From the NCBI GenBank assembly GCA_012845835.1, contig JABAKD010000023.1, forward strand, positions 4,984,793-5,048,792: DNA of 64,000 bases. Direction: 5' to 3'. A model generated the notes under the pieces. That model did no database searches and was not told the DNA's origin. It was given only the letters and a program-made list of their open reading frames with translations. This document shows positions 1-10,659 of the stretch, piece by piece. The position numbers were made by a program, and so were the translations under genes. Position 1 is the stretch's first letter; every line of letters starts with the position of its first letter. Origin of the DNA: Undaria pinnatifida (Eukaryota > Sar > Phaeophyceae > Laminariales > Alariaceae).

Positions 1-602
1 ACTGTATAGTGTTGGTATAGTTGTGACCTTGCGGCTATACGGTAGATAGAGGGGGGTTACTCCCATCTTTCACTACTACCGAGCAAAGTTCACTTGCGCG
101 CGCGCGGGGGCTGTGACTCACATTCACGTCTTGACTCAAAAACGGACGTTGAAAACGGACTTTGTTGAGCATGTTTTGGTCGGCGCGAAACGCAGCAAAA
201 AACAAACTGTTTTTTTGTTGTAATATAGTCTAGTCTTATACCGTATGATCATCTGGTAGAATAAAAACATTAACATTCATTATACCGTCCGCGTGTGCTG
301 TAGGTTCGATAAGAAGAAGAACCGACATATATATACACATGACGTTTGTTAGCAAAAAAAAAGCTGCGTGATATACCGGCCGCCGTGGCGTGTTTTTTAC
401 AAATGAAATGCATGTATGTGCGTACTCCTCTTTGAAGATGTATGACGGCTGCCATTCATTCATTGACGCGTTGCTAGGTAATAACGTGTACAAACAGCAG
501 TAATAGTAACAAATTGTTATCAATAGCAACAACGTCACCAACTTTTTACGTACATTTTACTGCAATCCAAGGCGGTATGTTGTTGTTGCGATTTATAATG
601 TG
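1..602. other. No gene recognised
   Basis: Mixed-composition sequence. A 101-codon open frame on the minus strand (541-236) has no recognisable domain and is rich in Tyr, Leu and Cys as expected of random sequence. I see no splice-consistent exon. The last eight bases before 603 form one half of a target-site duplication of the next element. Confidence 0.5.
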
Positions 603-785
603 CAGGGCTCTTCACGGGTCATGACCCGGCCCGCGGGCGTGGGTGAGGAGGCTTTGTAAATCTCACGGGTCGAGTCAGGAGGTATTCAATGCTCACGGGT
701 CGGGTCGGGTCAGGTCGGGTCGGGTCGGGTCGGGTCACCCTGACCCGGTCCCCAAGAGAAACGAGCCGACCCGCGAAAAGCCCTG
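603..785. mobile_element. hAT-like non-autonomous TIR element with CGGGT hexamer core
   Basis: The left end reads CAGGGCTCTTCACGGGTC. The reverse complement of the right end (768-785) reads CAGGGCTTTTCGCGGGTC, 16 of 18 identical. Flanking octamers are ATAATGTG (595-602) and ATAACGTG (786-793), 7 of 8 identical. An 8-bp duplication with CAG-type termini is typical of hAT elements. The interior is a GGGTC(G) short tandem repeat with no coding capacity, so any transposase must be supplied in trans. hAT assignment is inference from termini and duplication length only. Confidence 0.7.
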
Positions 786-915
786 ATAACGTGTGTGTTC
801 TTCACATTGAACTGATATTTATTTCCACACGTCCACATCCAGCACAACAACCGGTGTCCGTGCCGATGCCTCACAGAGAGACGAGCTCGTTCTGCGTGGT
901 CACAAACTGCGAGAG
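786..915 (+). repeat. Dispersed repeat family W, copy 1
   Basis: This stretch resembles 55545-55680 (plus) and the reverse complements of 57835-57690 and 53490-53395. Shared landmarks, in order, are a cattRaactgat core, a Ccacatcc..gcacaacca block, then gtgtccgt and gacgagctc. The hAT-like element just upstream inserted at its left edge. No open frame is conserved between copies, so I treat it as non-coding repeat DNA of unknown class. Confidence 0.6.
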
Positions 916-1044
916 ACAGAGATACGTACGCATCCCTTGCAAGCACAGCGAGGGGGTTAGGCCGTGCAACGCCAAAACCGCAATGAACACGCGGGCAATT
1001 CATATCATGCCAGTGTTAATAAAACAGCATATATATTTGTATAG

Positions 1045-1226
1045 CGCAACTGACGGGGTTCTGTGTCACGCCCATTCATTGCAGCCTCCATCGAGGGGGC
1101 AGTCTCAACCGCCGACACAGCCCCCCCCAGCCATATCGGCGCCCGTATCGACCCCTCCAACGACACCGCTACCGCTGCCAGCTACCTGTCTGCCCACCGG
1201 GCCACCCCTAGTGTCATCGCCAAGTC

Positions 1227-1257
<31 letters not shown>

Positions 1258-1860
1258 ACCGCCGCCGCCGCCGCCAACGCCGCCGCCGCCGCCAACAGCT
1301 AGCCATCCCTCGACAGCGGCACCTCTCTTGACACCGAGCATGGTCCTGGCCCTCGAAAAAGCTCGTTGTAGGCAGCGATCAGGACGGTACAGGTAGCGCC
1401 ACGAAGGCCGTCACGGCCAACCGTACGCACACGGACGCCGGAGGAAAGTGCATATATATCGGTACCCGCGGGCCGACGTCCGAATCACCTGCCGTCGCCG
1501 CCACGGACACCGCTGTCGACGTCCGCACAAGACCAGCTCCGGGGGGAAGCTTCGGAAGACTGCAGTGTATGTACGCTTCGAGGACTTGGCCTCTCCGTTC
1601 CAGGAAAAAAATAGGGAGCTACCCCCCATCGACTGCATCCTTCCGTACTACGCCGAATCCCGAGTCAAAGCGGGGGCCGACCCGCGGAGTCCAGGCATGT
1701 CGGGCGACCGTAACAGTCAAACGAGGCGGACAGGAACGCGTTCCGTGAGCACAGCAACGAGGTTGACTATGGTATCATAGAGGTGCTGTGGAAATTGCGA
1801 GGAACAGGAACCGGCTCCGGCTGACGGGCGGAGGAGAAGGTGAGCGAGGGGGCAACAAAC
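1045..1860 (+). other. Proline/alanine triplet-rich block with unplaced open frames
   Basis: A GCC/CCG triplet run (about 1225-1300) gives long poly-Pro or poly-Ala frames. A second frame, 1448-1780 plus (110 codons), has more ordinary composition after residue 30 (for example KTAVYVRFEDLASPF and ELPPIDCILPYYAE). It begins without a convincing start and matches no family I know. It could be an exon or relic of an unknown gene, or chance. I give no function. Confidence 0.25.
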
Positions 1861-1869
1861 TTTGTCCAG

Positions 1870-2155
1870 ACGCGTGCTACGGTATAGAGGTATTAAGGTA
1901 TACCGTTTTTAGGCGATTTTTTCTTCTGAATGACGGGGCCTCCTTGACCCAAAATCGTCGGAAATGCCGCGTGCTACGGTATAGAGGTAGTAAGGTATAC
2001 CGTTTTTTGGCTGAAATGGTTTCTGAATAACGGGGCTCCTTAACCCAAAACCGTCGGAAATACCGCGTGCTACGGTATAGAGGTAGTAAGGTATACCGTT
2101 TTTTGGCGAAAATGGTTTCTGAATGACGGGGGGCTCCTTAACCACCGTCGGGGGC
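1870..2155. repeat. 96-bp satellite, three copies (locus 1)
   Basis: Three tandem units begin near CGTGCTACGGTATAGAGG at 1870, 1968 and 2065. Each carries the marks GGTATACCGTTTTT, GGTTTCTGAATGACGGGG and CGTCGGAAAT. The same unit recurs at 36002-36480 and 43620-43915, and a shorter relative at 16570-17080. All four arrays are followed by a similar tail (GGGATTTT.. ATCCGG), so an array-plus-tail unit was probably copied between loci. Confidence 0.85.
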
Positions 2156-2307
2156 ATTTTCGCAATGATTTTCTCGTTGTGCGCCTCTAGAGGGCATGGG
2201 ATTTTTTGTTATCCGGCAGTAGTACGAGGTGGAGTCTTATTTTTCTCCGAAACCGGTTTTTTGGAAGAGGTCTTTTTTAAGCTCCCACATTTGAGGAAAC
2301 CTCGGAG

Positions 2308-2311
<4 letters not shown>

Positions 2312-2344
<33 letters not shown>

Positions 2345-2844
2345 NNNNNNNNNNNNNNNNNNNNNNNNNNNNNNNNNNNNNNNNNNNNNNNNNNNNNNNN
2401 NNNNNNNNNNNNNNNNNNNNNNNNNNNNNNNNNNNNNNNNNNNNNNNNNNNNNNNNNNNNNNNNNNNNNNNNNNNNNNNNNNNNNNNNNNNNNNNNNNNN
2501 NNNNNNNNNNNNNNNNNNNNNNNNNNNNNNNNNNNNNNNNNNNNNNNNNNNNNNNNNNNNNNNNNNNNNNNNNNNNNNNNNNNNNNNNNNNNNNNNNNNN
2601 NNNNNNNNNNNNNNNNNNNNNNNNNNNNNNNNNNNNNNNNNNNNNNNNNNNNNNNNNNNNNNNNNNNNNNNNNNNNNNNNNNNNNNNNNNNNNNNNNNNN
2701 NNNNNNNNNNNNNNNNNNNNNNNNNNNNNNNNNNNNNNNNNNNNNNNNNNNNNNNNNNNNNNNNNNNNNNNNNNNNNNNNNNNNNNNNNNNNNNNNNNNN
2801 NNNNNNNNNNNNNNNNNNNNNNNNNNNNNNNNNNNNNNNNNNNN
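2312..2844. other. G homopolymer followed by 500-base assembly gap
   Basis: A run of 33 G (2312-2344) leads directly into exactly 500 N (2345-2844). The round length is the usual placeholder for a gap of unknown size. The G run is a likely reason for the break. Open frames crossing the gap are meaningless. Confidence 0.97.
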
Positions 2845-3215
2845 CCGCTACACACCCTAACTCCGGGGTTACCCCCCCTCTCCGTCCCGGCATAATAGGG
2901 ATGCGAGGGTCTATGGTCATAAGACTACGGCCATGCACAAACTGAGTACGCCCCCCCCCCCCGTCCCCGTCCCCCGTCCCCCTCTACAAGGTGCGGGACT
3001 CCGCCTCACAAAGTGGTTCTTAGTGGCATGCAGCTCACTCACGCTTCATGAGACTCGCCGAGAACCTTACGGCGGCGTCGCGATTCGTGCACGCGATCGA
3101 TGTCTGACGCGTCTGGTCGGTGAAAACCCGACGTGCTCCGTCCCTGTGCTGTACGGTTGCGAGGGAAAGTCTATTTGCATATGACCACGGCTATGCATGA
3201 AACGAAAACCGCCCG
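2845..3215 (+). repeat. Dispersed repeat with GGGATGCGAGGGTC motif
   Basis: The segment carries GGGATGCGAGGGTCTATGG followed by a CATGCACAAA box and a long C run. The same order is seen at 29970-30045 and, more decayed, at 32690-32785 and 3895-3965. A second box, GGTGAAAACCCGACGT, occurs at 3118 and again at 32700. It has no coding content and the element class is unknown. Confidence 0.55.
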
Positions 3216-3224
3216 CCCCCTCCC

Positions 3225-3890
3225 CGCTACAGTGCCGATCCCTCTACAGTGCCAGTTTTCAGGCTGGCACATACCGGCACTATTACAAACTGCCAGGAGT
3301 GGCCCCTCTATAGTGCCAGTTGAGTAGTGCCGGTTGCCCGCTACATAGTGCCTGTAAAATTGCTAGACACACATGATTATATCAAGTAGTGGCAGCATGC
3401 GGAGTAGGGCCGGTTGCCGATGTTTCCGGCTGACTTGACACAAACCAGCATTATACAGTAGTGGTCCCTCTATGGTGCCCATTGAGTAGTGTCGGTCGCC
3501 CGCTATAGTGCCTGTGAAATCGCTTGGCACACAGTAGTGGTCCCTCTACATAGTGCCGGTTAAGTAGTGCCGACTGTCCGCTACAATGCCTTCGCTGGCA
3601 CAGACGGGAACAACCAGTAGTGGCAGTATGCGGAGTAGTGCCGGTTGCCGCTACAGTGACGGTTATTCCGGTTGACACATACCAGCACTATACAGTAGTG
3701 GCCCCTCTATAGTGCCAGTTGAGTAGTGCCGACTGCCCGCTATAACGCCTGTGAAATCGCTTGGTACACAGTAGTGTTCCCTCTATAGTGCCGATTGAGT
3801 AGTGCCAGGTGCCCACTATAGTGCCTGTGAAATCGCTTGGCACATAGTAGTGTTCCCTCTATAGCGCCGCCGGTTGAGTAGTGCCGATAT
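3225..3890. repeat. 76-bp satellite array A
   Basis: Tandem units of about 72-78 bp share CCCTCTATAGTGCC, TTGAGTAGTGCCG and GTGAAATCGCTTGG. Clear unit starts (CAGTAGTG) lie at 3461, 3533, 3692, 3768 and 3846, with weaker copies before. Motifs such as CACTATAGAGGG recur in the duplicated block at 49260-49590, so the two arrays are probably related. Confidence 0.8.
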
Positions 3891-4545
3891 CCCTTCCATC
3901 CAGGCTATATCCATTAGATACAAACCCAGAGCCATGCCTAAAACGAGCACACTCCGCCCCCCCGACCTTTCGCCTTTCCTATCTCCGCTAGACCTCTATA
4001 ACCAGTGCTATGACTAGTACTTTATAATTATTGCCAGCTAAGATACAGACCAAAACAAAGAAAAAAACACGACATAAAAACCCTCCGATCGCAATACGTA
4101 GTCATCGCTAAAACCCGAAAAACAATACCAGCAGTATCTCTTGCTACAAAAACTCGTACCAGTATATGGGCGTACAACAGTACTACACTACATTAGCATA
4201 GCAGTAGCAGATATTTCGTACCTACGTACGTAGCTAGTCTAGACTAGTAGCACATACAAGAAAAAACGGTAAGATACATGCGCATCCATGTTCCAGAGTA
4301 CGCCAGGCGTTATCTCGTTCACTCCATGTTTTTCTTCCATATTTCCACCAAATCAGTTACACGCCTCCTTCCCATTGCCCATTCGTACCTGGAACATATA
4401 CTCGCCTTCTAGAAGAAAACTTCCATCAGCAAGTCCTTTCACTATTTCTTCTATTTCCACCGAGAAATTTATAAGTCCATTTGATTTTTGGCGGAAATAT
4501 AAAAAATGGAGGGGAGAGGGGCAACGAAGAAAGCGCCCGAAGACC
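3891..4545. other. No gene recognised
   Basis: AT-rich, simple-sequence-like DNA with several A runs. A 117-codon plus frame begins at 4288 but becomes Lys/Arg-rich and runs into the direct repeat at 4552, so I do not call it a gene. Confidence 0.5.
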
Positions 4546-4551
4546 AAAAAG

Positions 4552-4734
4552 AAAAAGCGAATTCCTGCCCGTCACAAAATACACGTAAAACGGTCAGGTT
4601 TTCGTGTTCTAACGATATTTCTTTCGTTCACGTGCGTCTAAAAAAAGCGAATTCCCGCCCGTCACAAAATACACGTAAAAAGGTCAGGTTTTCGTGTTCT
4701 TCTAACGATATTTCTTTCGTTCACGTGCGTCTGA
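4552..4734. repeat. Tandem duplication, two ~90-bp copies
   Basis: Units starting with AAAAGCGAATTCC at 4553 and 4643 repeat through CGTCACAAAATACACGTAAAA, TTTTCGTGTTCT and CGTTCACGTGCGTCT with few differences. A recent local tandem duplication with no coding meaning evident. Confidence 0.9.
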
Positions 4735-5342
4735 CCAAGCAAGGAACAAAAATCAGAAGGCCGCCCCACTAAAAAAACACACGTCAGCAGGCAGTTTGCT
4801 CAAAAACGTACATCCCCGAAAAGCATGACAACACATGAAAATTCGAGAGAAAAATGAGCCAAAAATGCCGCGAAAAAAAAAAAACGAACAGAAAAAATTG
4901 AGGGGAAAATGAGCGAAAACGACGACAAAAAAACGAGCAGTAAAACTAGAAAAGAGTCAGAAAACCCCCCGTAAAACCGTAAAAACCAAGCGAAAAAAAA
5001 AAGGAACCAAAATTAGGAAGAAGAGTATTCCAGGCATTCCGTCATATTTCCCCAATACGCGCACTTGACGGACTTCGTGAGAAAGCAGCCGCCAGTGCTG
5101 CCGGTGCTGCTAAGCCTGCTGTTGTTGCTATTGTAGCCGGTGCTGTTGCTGTTGTACCGGCTGCTGCAGTCGTTGCTGTTGCTGTTGTTGCTCTCGCTGT
5201 CATCGCTGCTGCTACTGCCGCACACAGCTAGCTCTGTTCCCCCTCCCTCCCCCCCAAACCCGCCTCCCACCCCTCCTGCTGCTCCCATTTCCCCTTCGTT
5301 GATGTGGCGAGCCCTGACCTCTTTCGCCAAAGCTAAAGCTAA

Positions 5343-6110
5343 AGTTATGTCTGCTGGAGGGGGGGGGGGGAGAAGTGGGGGTGGGAGAGGGGGAGGGGGG
5401 GGGGACAAGGGGGGGGGGGGGGGGGGGAGGCGAAGGGGGGAGAGAAGATGGGGGGGGGGGAAGAAGGGAGACAAGACGTGGGAAGGGGGAAGAGGCGGCG
5501 TGGATAATAAGTGGGGGTTGGGAGCGGGGGGGGGAAAGAAGAAATGGCGGGGGGAAGAGAAAACAGCCGGAGGGGGGTGGAATGTTATGCGTAAGAACAG
5601 GAAGAGGAGGTTTGCTATAGGAGTTGACGCCTATACGACTGGGAACCCGTTTTTCGCGATAAATTACGTAGACATAGTATAAGGAGGGATTTTGGTGCTC
5701 TAAAACAAGTAGAAGACTTGATAGCGGAACAGAAGGAGGAGGGGAACGGAGGGGGGAGGAGGAAGAAAAGGAAAAGGAACTTGGAGAAAAAAAAGGAAAA
5801 GAAAAGGCAACACAAAAATGAGACATGACAAAAGGGTAGGGAAAATAACGCAAGTGGAAAGGGGAAACATCAAAACGAAAAGGAAACATGAAAAAAACGA
5901 GTAGGAAAAACAACGCAAGTGGAAAGGGAAAAAGCAAAACAAGAAGGAAAGTTAAGAAAAACGGAAAAGGAAAACCACCACGCCAAACCTCGAGGGGTTC
6001 AAGAATACGACAGCGCCGAAGGCTTCGAGCAGCGTCGAGGGAGGGAGGAGAGGCCCAAGAGAGAGGCATGGAAGAAGGCTAGGCCCGGGAGAAGAGGGCG
6101 GAGGGAGGGA
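5343..6110 (+). repeat. Polypurine domain (G-rich then GA-rich)
   Basis: The plus strand is almost pure purine for about 770 bp: runs of up to 16 G with scattered A and T from 5343 to 5580, then AAGG/GAAAA sequence to 6110. This gives long Gly/Arg/Lys frames on plus and Pro/Ser/Phe frames on minus that are not genes. Such mirror-like polypurine tracts can form triplex or G-quadruplex DNA; that is general knowledge, not shown here. Confidence 0.85.
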
Positions 6111-6511
6111 GTATTGAGAACAGCTACTTGCTGCAGGTACAACGGAGTACCAGGTGGTCCATCGTAGCCTATCGATTGCGCTGCTGTTAGCATATCATAC
6201 GTGGTAATCTGGCATACGTAGACCGTGCCTGGTAGAGACACAGCACCATGACGTGCTGCTATACACGACTGGTGTACACGAGCGAGTAAGTAGCCGTGTT
6301 CAGAGTATCGGATCACTTTGTAGGTGCTTCTACTCTGGTGCAGAGCAACACAAGACGCTTCGGTGATACCATCGCAAGGGATACCATGCATGTACGTGCG
6401 ATTATACACACGTATCAAGGGCACACACGTACCTCGTCGGGTCAGCCCGCATATTTTAATAGTAGATCCGGTGTCGTAGATATGCGGCGCAATTGCAATA
6501 TTTAGAATCAT
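5999..6511 (-). CDS. Unrecognised open reading frame, 170 codons
   Basis: An ATG-initiated frame of normal amino acid composition covers about 145 residues (Cys, His and Tyr well represented) before running into the compositionally biased purine domain, where its C-terminal 25 residues are suspect. I recognise no domain, signal peptide or membrane segment, and no flanking exon with matching phase. It may be an unknown gene, a fragment of an element, or chance. Confidence 0.2.
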   Translation of the reverse strand: MILNIAIAPHIYDTGSTIKICGLTRRGTCVPLIRVYNRTYMHGIPCDGITEASCVALHQSRSTYKVIRYSEHGYLLARVHQSCIAARHGAVSLPGTVYVCQITTYDMLTAAQSIGYDGPPGTPLYLQQVAVLNTPSLRPLLPGLAFFHASLLGLSSLPRRCSKPSALSYS

Positions 6512-6869
6512 TCGCCTTAGAGATTATAATAACCAGATAATAACGGCGGTCTTTGGGTCGTTGAGCTTTTTTTAGTTTTAGTTTGTTGTCGTATCGTACA
6601 AGTTGGGTCTTGAGCTGTGATCGATCGAGCATACACCATGCAAACTCTCACACAACTCACCCAACACCACTCTCCCCTCTTTTGTCTCTTCGTCGAGGCC
6701 GCTATTAATAAGAACACCACCGCCCTTGGGACATCTTTTTTGTCATCGGCTCTGCGGAGCTTTGAGCTTTGATCGCAACGCTGACCATCATAACATCTGC
6801 TGAGTGATTCCGCGATACGTTTGACCTGACCCAGAGCCACCGCACACAGCCACATCGACAACTTGCTGC

Positions 6870-7130
6870 TATTGTTGTTGTCAATGTTGTTGTTCTCACA
6901 TCAATTCACATAATCAAGTCCGTGGCCACAGGACAGGATCTAGTCACTCTGGAGTGGAGGAATACCCCCGGGAAAAACACAAACAGCCCAAAAAGTGGTA
7001 CACGCATATATCACAGTTGACGCAATGCATGCCTCCGCCAGGAAAATACAAGGAAAAAAAAGTGAAATCGGCAGTCAGCCTACGACGTGTCAGGTCCATA
7101 CTGGTACATACGTCTCAATACCTGCGCCTG
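6870..7130 (-). mobile_element. (AAC)n-tailed retroposon, copy 1
   Basis: Read on the minus strand, the body (7130 to about 6900) ends in an interrupted (AAC)n tail at 6896-6870. Shared landmarks with the copies at 50155-50368, 51318-51475 and 53105-53400 are CACGGACTTGATTATG, GACTGGAGCCTGTCCTGTG in variant form and GCGTCAACTGTGATATATG. Copies keep the tail end and differ in length at the other end, as expected of 5'-truncated SINE-type retroposons. No coding capacity. Confidence 0.75.
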
Positions 7131-7369
7131 AAAGGGATGAAGGGAGGGAGACACCGAGTAAGAAGGCCGTACGGGAATGGGCTTCCCTTCGGTTGGGCGG
7201 AGTCGAACGGCCGCTGATTTTCCGAATTCCGTTGCCGTTCCGCGCGCTCTATTTCGGAATTGGCTCGCTTATTCTCAGTTTCTTTTGGGTCGGTTCCCAT
7301 CCGATCGATGTTAGTCGCATAATATCAATACCGAACAAAAGCCATTCGTTTCGCTTCATCCTGGCACGC

Positions 7370-8325
7370 TTTTGTTCGGTTCGGTTCGGGTCGGGTCGGA
7401 ACGGTTCGGTTCGATTTCGGCCGCACATCATCAGATCGATTACATTCGGTTCCGTTCGGTTCGGTTTAATTCCGTTCGGCACGGTGCGGTTCAGTGCGGT
7501 TCGGTTCAGTTCTATTGGGACCGAATTCGGTCTCCCAGGGTCCAATCGATTCGATTCGATTCGATTCGATTCCGTTCGGTTCGCTTAAATACGGTTCGGG
7601 TTCATTTTTATTGGGATCGAAATGGGTCGCCCAGGATCAAATCGACTCCGTTCGGTATTGGTTCACTTCAATTCGATTTGGTTCGGTTCGGTTCGGTTCG
7701 GTTCGGTTCGGTTCGGTTCGGTTCGGTTCCTTCGGGATCGATTCGGTCGCCCAGCATCAGGCCGTTTTGGTTCCGTTTGTTTCATTTCGTTTCGGTTCAG
7801 CTCACTCCAATTCGGATTAATTCGGTTCGGTTCGGTGCGGTTCAGTGCGGTTCGGTTTGGTTCAGGTCGGTTCGATTCACGTCAATTCGATTCGATTGTT
7901 TCGGTTCAGCTATATTGAGATCGAATTCGGTCAGCCAGGACCATACCGATTCGGTTCGGTTCGGTTCGGCTTGGTTCGATCCGATTCGGTTCGGTTCGGT
8001 TCGGTTCGGTTCGGTTCGGTTCGGATCGGTTCACTTCAATTAGGGTTGGTTCCGTTCGGTTCCTTTTGGCTCGGTACGGTACGATTCGGTTCGGTTCGGT
8101 TCCGTACGGTTCACTTCAATTCGGTTCGGTTCGGTTCGGTTCGGTTCGGTTCGGTTCGGTTCGGTTCGGTTCGGTTCGGTTCGGTTCGGTTCGGCTTGGT
8201 TTGGTTCGGGTCGTTTCGGTTCCGCTCGGTTCGACTCAGTTCTGCTCGGTTCGGCTTGGGTCGATTCGGCTCGGATCGGTTCGATTCGTCTCGGTTCGGT
8301 TCGATCCGAGTCAGTCTTAAATGCT
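7370..8325. repeat. (TTCGG)n pentanucleotide array with higher-order structure
   Basis: About 950 bp of GGTTC/TTCGG pentamers, perfect for long stretches (7680-7730, 8115-8195) and degenerate elsewhere. A longer motif of the form ATTGGGATCGAATTCGGTC followed by CCCAGGATC interrupts the array at about 7515, 7612, 7730 and 7915, so there is a second, longer period. The Arg-Phe-Gly-Ser frames on both strands are by-products. Confidence 0.95.
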
Positions 8326-9290
8326 GGTGGATTTTCAAAGTTGGCTTGCCTTGTTTGGGTTGACCTCCACGAAGCTCGCGGGCTACTCACTCCGATGCTG
8401 GATTCATGTGGGGTTTCTTTGAGACCGGTGCCGTTGCTGCTAAGGAGAGGAGTTGACAGCGGGGTCGGGGGTTCAGTGAATTCGCTAAAGTACTACCATG
8501 GTACTGGACACAAGGCCCCCCTTCGTAGGCGGGGAGAGGGGGATGACTGACTCAAGGCTGATGATTTAATGTATAATTTAGCGGAAGGAGCGTGGAATAA
8601 ATTACACAATGCATTTAAGCGTTCGGATAAGGAAGATGTTTATCGATTTATCGTTATTGGCCGTGTAAATTGATGATGGAGGAAGCAGCATCTCGTGTAA
8701 ACAGAGTCGCAATCGAATAATCTCGAGACTAAAAAAGAAAAGAACAATGCTCGGTCGACGTCGCGCAGCAAATTTGCTGAGCAAAACAAAACAGCATTGT
8801 GTAATTCAGCGAAAGAGAGCAAGACAACAAGCAGCAGCAGTACCGTAGCAGTACAGCAGCAGCAACGGCAGCAGCGGCGGTGGCGGCGGCGGTGGCGCGA
8901 ATCAAAACCGTTTGCAAAGAAAGCACTCGAAACTTTGCAACAACTAAACAATGTAGACGAAGTCCTTTCATACGTGAACAAAATCGTTGCATCGGACTGG
9001 AAAGGCTGTTAAGCATGAAATGATTTTCATTCTGGCATCCATTTGGCTTTGTTTAAAGGAAGAAAAACTGTTGCACAAACAAAAAAAAACACCGAAACAG
9101 AAAATAACATCCAGTGCAGAATCCCACAGAGATGTCTGTACACGCAGGACGGGTTAAGAAACATACCGGTATACCTGGTAGGACACAGCAGTACGCAAAA
9201 CATGAATTTTGTGGAAGAATCCACAAAACCGCGTCGCTGAGCACAAAGCCGAAACCAGCACACTTTAGGAACACGCGCAGGAGAGAGCGA
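8326..9290. other. No gene recognised; one short open frame
   Basis: Contains an ATG frame at 8797-9012 plus (71 codons) encoding a Gln/Arg-rich start and a helical-looking end (ALETLQQLNNVDEVLSYVN). I cannot place it in a family or join it to other exons. No other support for coding. Confidence 0.3.
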
Positions 9291-9915
9291 GAGCAGCAGC
9301 AGCAGCAGCATCAGCAGCATCAGCAGCATCAGCAGCAGCAGCAGCAGCAGTACACAGCAGCGCCGGGGGCGGAGGCGGCCATAGCCCAGCAAGGCATTGC
9401 CACACAGCAGCTGTAGTGTTACCAGTAGCCGTCTGGCAGGAGCACACACACATACTGGCTCCGCGAGGTGTACGATCACCAGCACAACAGACAGCTGACA
9501 CATTTAAGAAAAACACAAAGGCGACACCAACAACAGCAGCAGCAGCGGCGGTGCCATAGGCACCACCGTTGCCGCTCCTGCACACCACACGTTCATTGTC
9601 CCGGGAGGAGAGGGAGGGTGTCTCGCGGATAAATCGGTGGTGTCCTAGTCTGCGCTCTGCGCCGTCTGCACTGGTGGGTTGTCAAGGGCTTGGCATATTA
9701 CTTCAAAGCACATCACACGCATGAAAAGCATACGTCTCCGACCTTAAACAAATGATGGCCAGAGCATTTTCAACGTAACCCCCCGCCCACCAGCCTTGAA
9801 AAAAATTAGAGCATTTTCAACGTAATCCCCCGCCCACCAGCCTGGAACTGCTGTCGTGACGTATTGCTATCGATAGCAATGCTTTTTCTAACGCAATTCC
9901 CGCCACCAGCATTTA
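9291..9915. repeat. CAG/CATCAG microsatellite and direct repeat
   Basis: CAG and CATCAG triplets occupy 9293-9358. At 9767-9845 the phrase AGAGCATTTTCAACGTAA with CCCCCGCCCACCAGCCT is repeated about 50 bp apart, with a decayed third copy to about 9915. No coding exon seen. Confidence 0.7.
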
Positions 9916-9917
9916 CA

Positions 9918-9972
9918 ATCCCCCCCCCAACCCCCCCCCCCACCCCCCCCCCACCCCCCCCCACCCCCCCCC
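9918..9972. repeat. C homopolymer-rich tract
   Basis: Runs of C separated by single A bases over about 55 bp. One of more than ten G or C tracts in the window (also near 11348, 11475, 16264, 17563, 18746, 29848, 32763, 40621) that would be hard to sequence. Confidence 0.9.
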
Positions 9973-10030
9973 GCCAAAATCAAAATAGCATGAGCAGGGG
10001 AGCACACAACAAAGAGAAAAAGGAGCCACG

Positions 10031-10170
10031 CTCCTAAAAACAGTACGAGAGCTTACCACTTTTCCGACAACATGGTTGACGCACACTGTGTACGAGTCGA
10101 AGGGGGTTTCACCGTACAATGGTTGTTGCGTTTCATTCGGTTAGGGTTGGGGTTAGAGTAAATATATTTT
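10031..10170 (-). repeat. Telomere-repeat-capped unit, copy 1
   Basis: The reverse complement reads TATATTTACTCTAACCCCA and CCCTAACC, then AATGAAACGCAACAACCATT, CGGTGAAACCCC, GTGTGCGTCAACCATGTTG and GTGGTAAGCTCTCGTAC. The same order, including the telomere-like start, is present on plus at 39100-39225. Both copies therefore carry a CCCTAA stub at the same boundary, so the stub is part of the duplicated unit or marks a preferred junction. Confidence 0.8.
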
Positions 10171-10228
10171 AAATAGTACGTCGACCATGTTGTCGAAAAC
10201 GCGGTAAGGTACCCTGCCTAATAAAATC

Positions 10229-10229
<1 letters not shown>

Positions 10230-10257
<28 letters not shown>
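10230..10257. repeat. Poly(A) run
   Basis: About 28 A broken only at its ends. It could be the tail of a decayed retroposon on the plus strand, but I could not delimit a body. Confidence 0.6.
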
Positions 10258-10259
<2 letters not shown>

Positions 10260-10659
10260 AGGCATTGATTGTGATTTCTGCGCGAATCGAGGAAATGACG
10301 TTTCTTTCCAAATTTGTTTTTTAATTGGTCTTGGTAAAAAAAAAAACACTGCCTACGAAGTAGGTCCTTAAAAGGAAAGTTCGAGTAAGTTTTTCTTTTT
10401 TATGGTGATCCCTTGGCTGGGGTTCAAAAGCCGAAGGACGAATCAAACACGGCTGACGTTTTTCACGCAACAGTTCAAGAAAGCTGCTGTGACAACAGCA
10501 GCTGCTCGAAAGGCCCAGCTGCAGGTGCACTTTTGAAAGTCTATACATCCCAAAAGGCGAACAATTAACGGCCACAGCGGTAACGAACGACCACAGACAA
10601 GACATTCGCAATTACGTTTGTTACCATTTTATCGATATCGGATTGATATCTTTACAAAA

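Noticed and set aside
2123-2938. Open frames of about 190-245 codons across the N gap
   Set aside because: More than half of each frame is undefined N; the rest is G homopolymer.
7372-8390. Several 80-220 codon frames of Arg-Phe-Gly-Ser-Val and Glu-Pro-Asn-Arg-Thr repeats on both strands
   Set aside because: Pure translation of the (TTCGG)n array; no start context, no non-repeat part.
9027-9588. Leu/Ala-rich frames around the CAG repeat
   Set aside because: Driven by CAG/CTG triplets; the parts outside the triplets show no family similarity.
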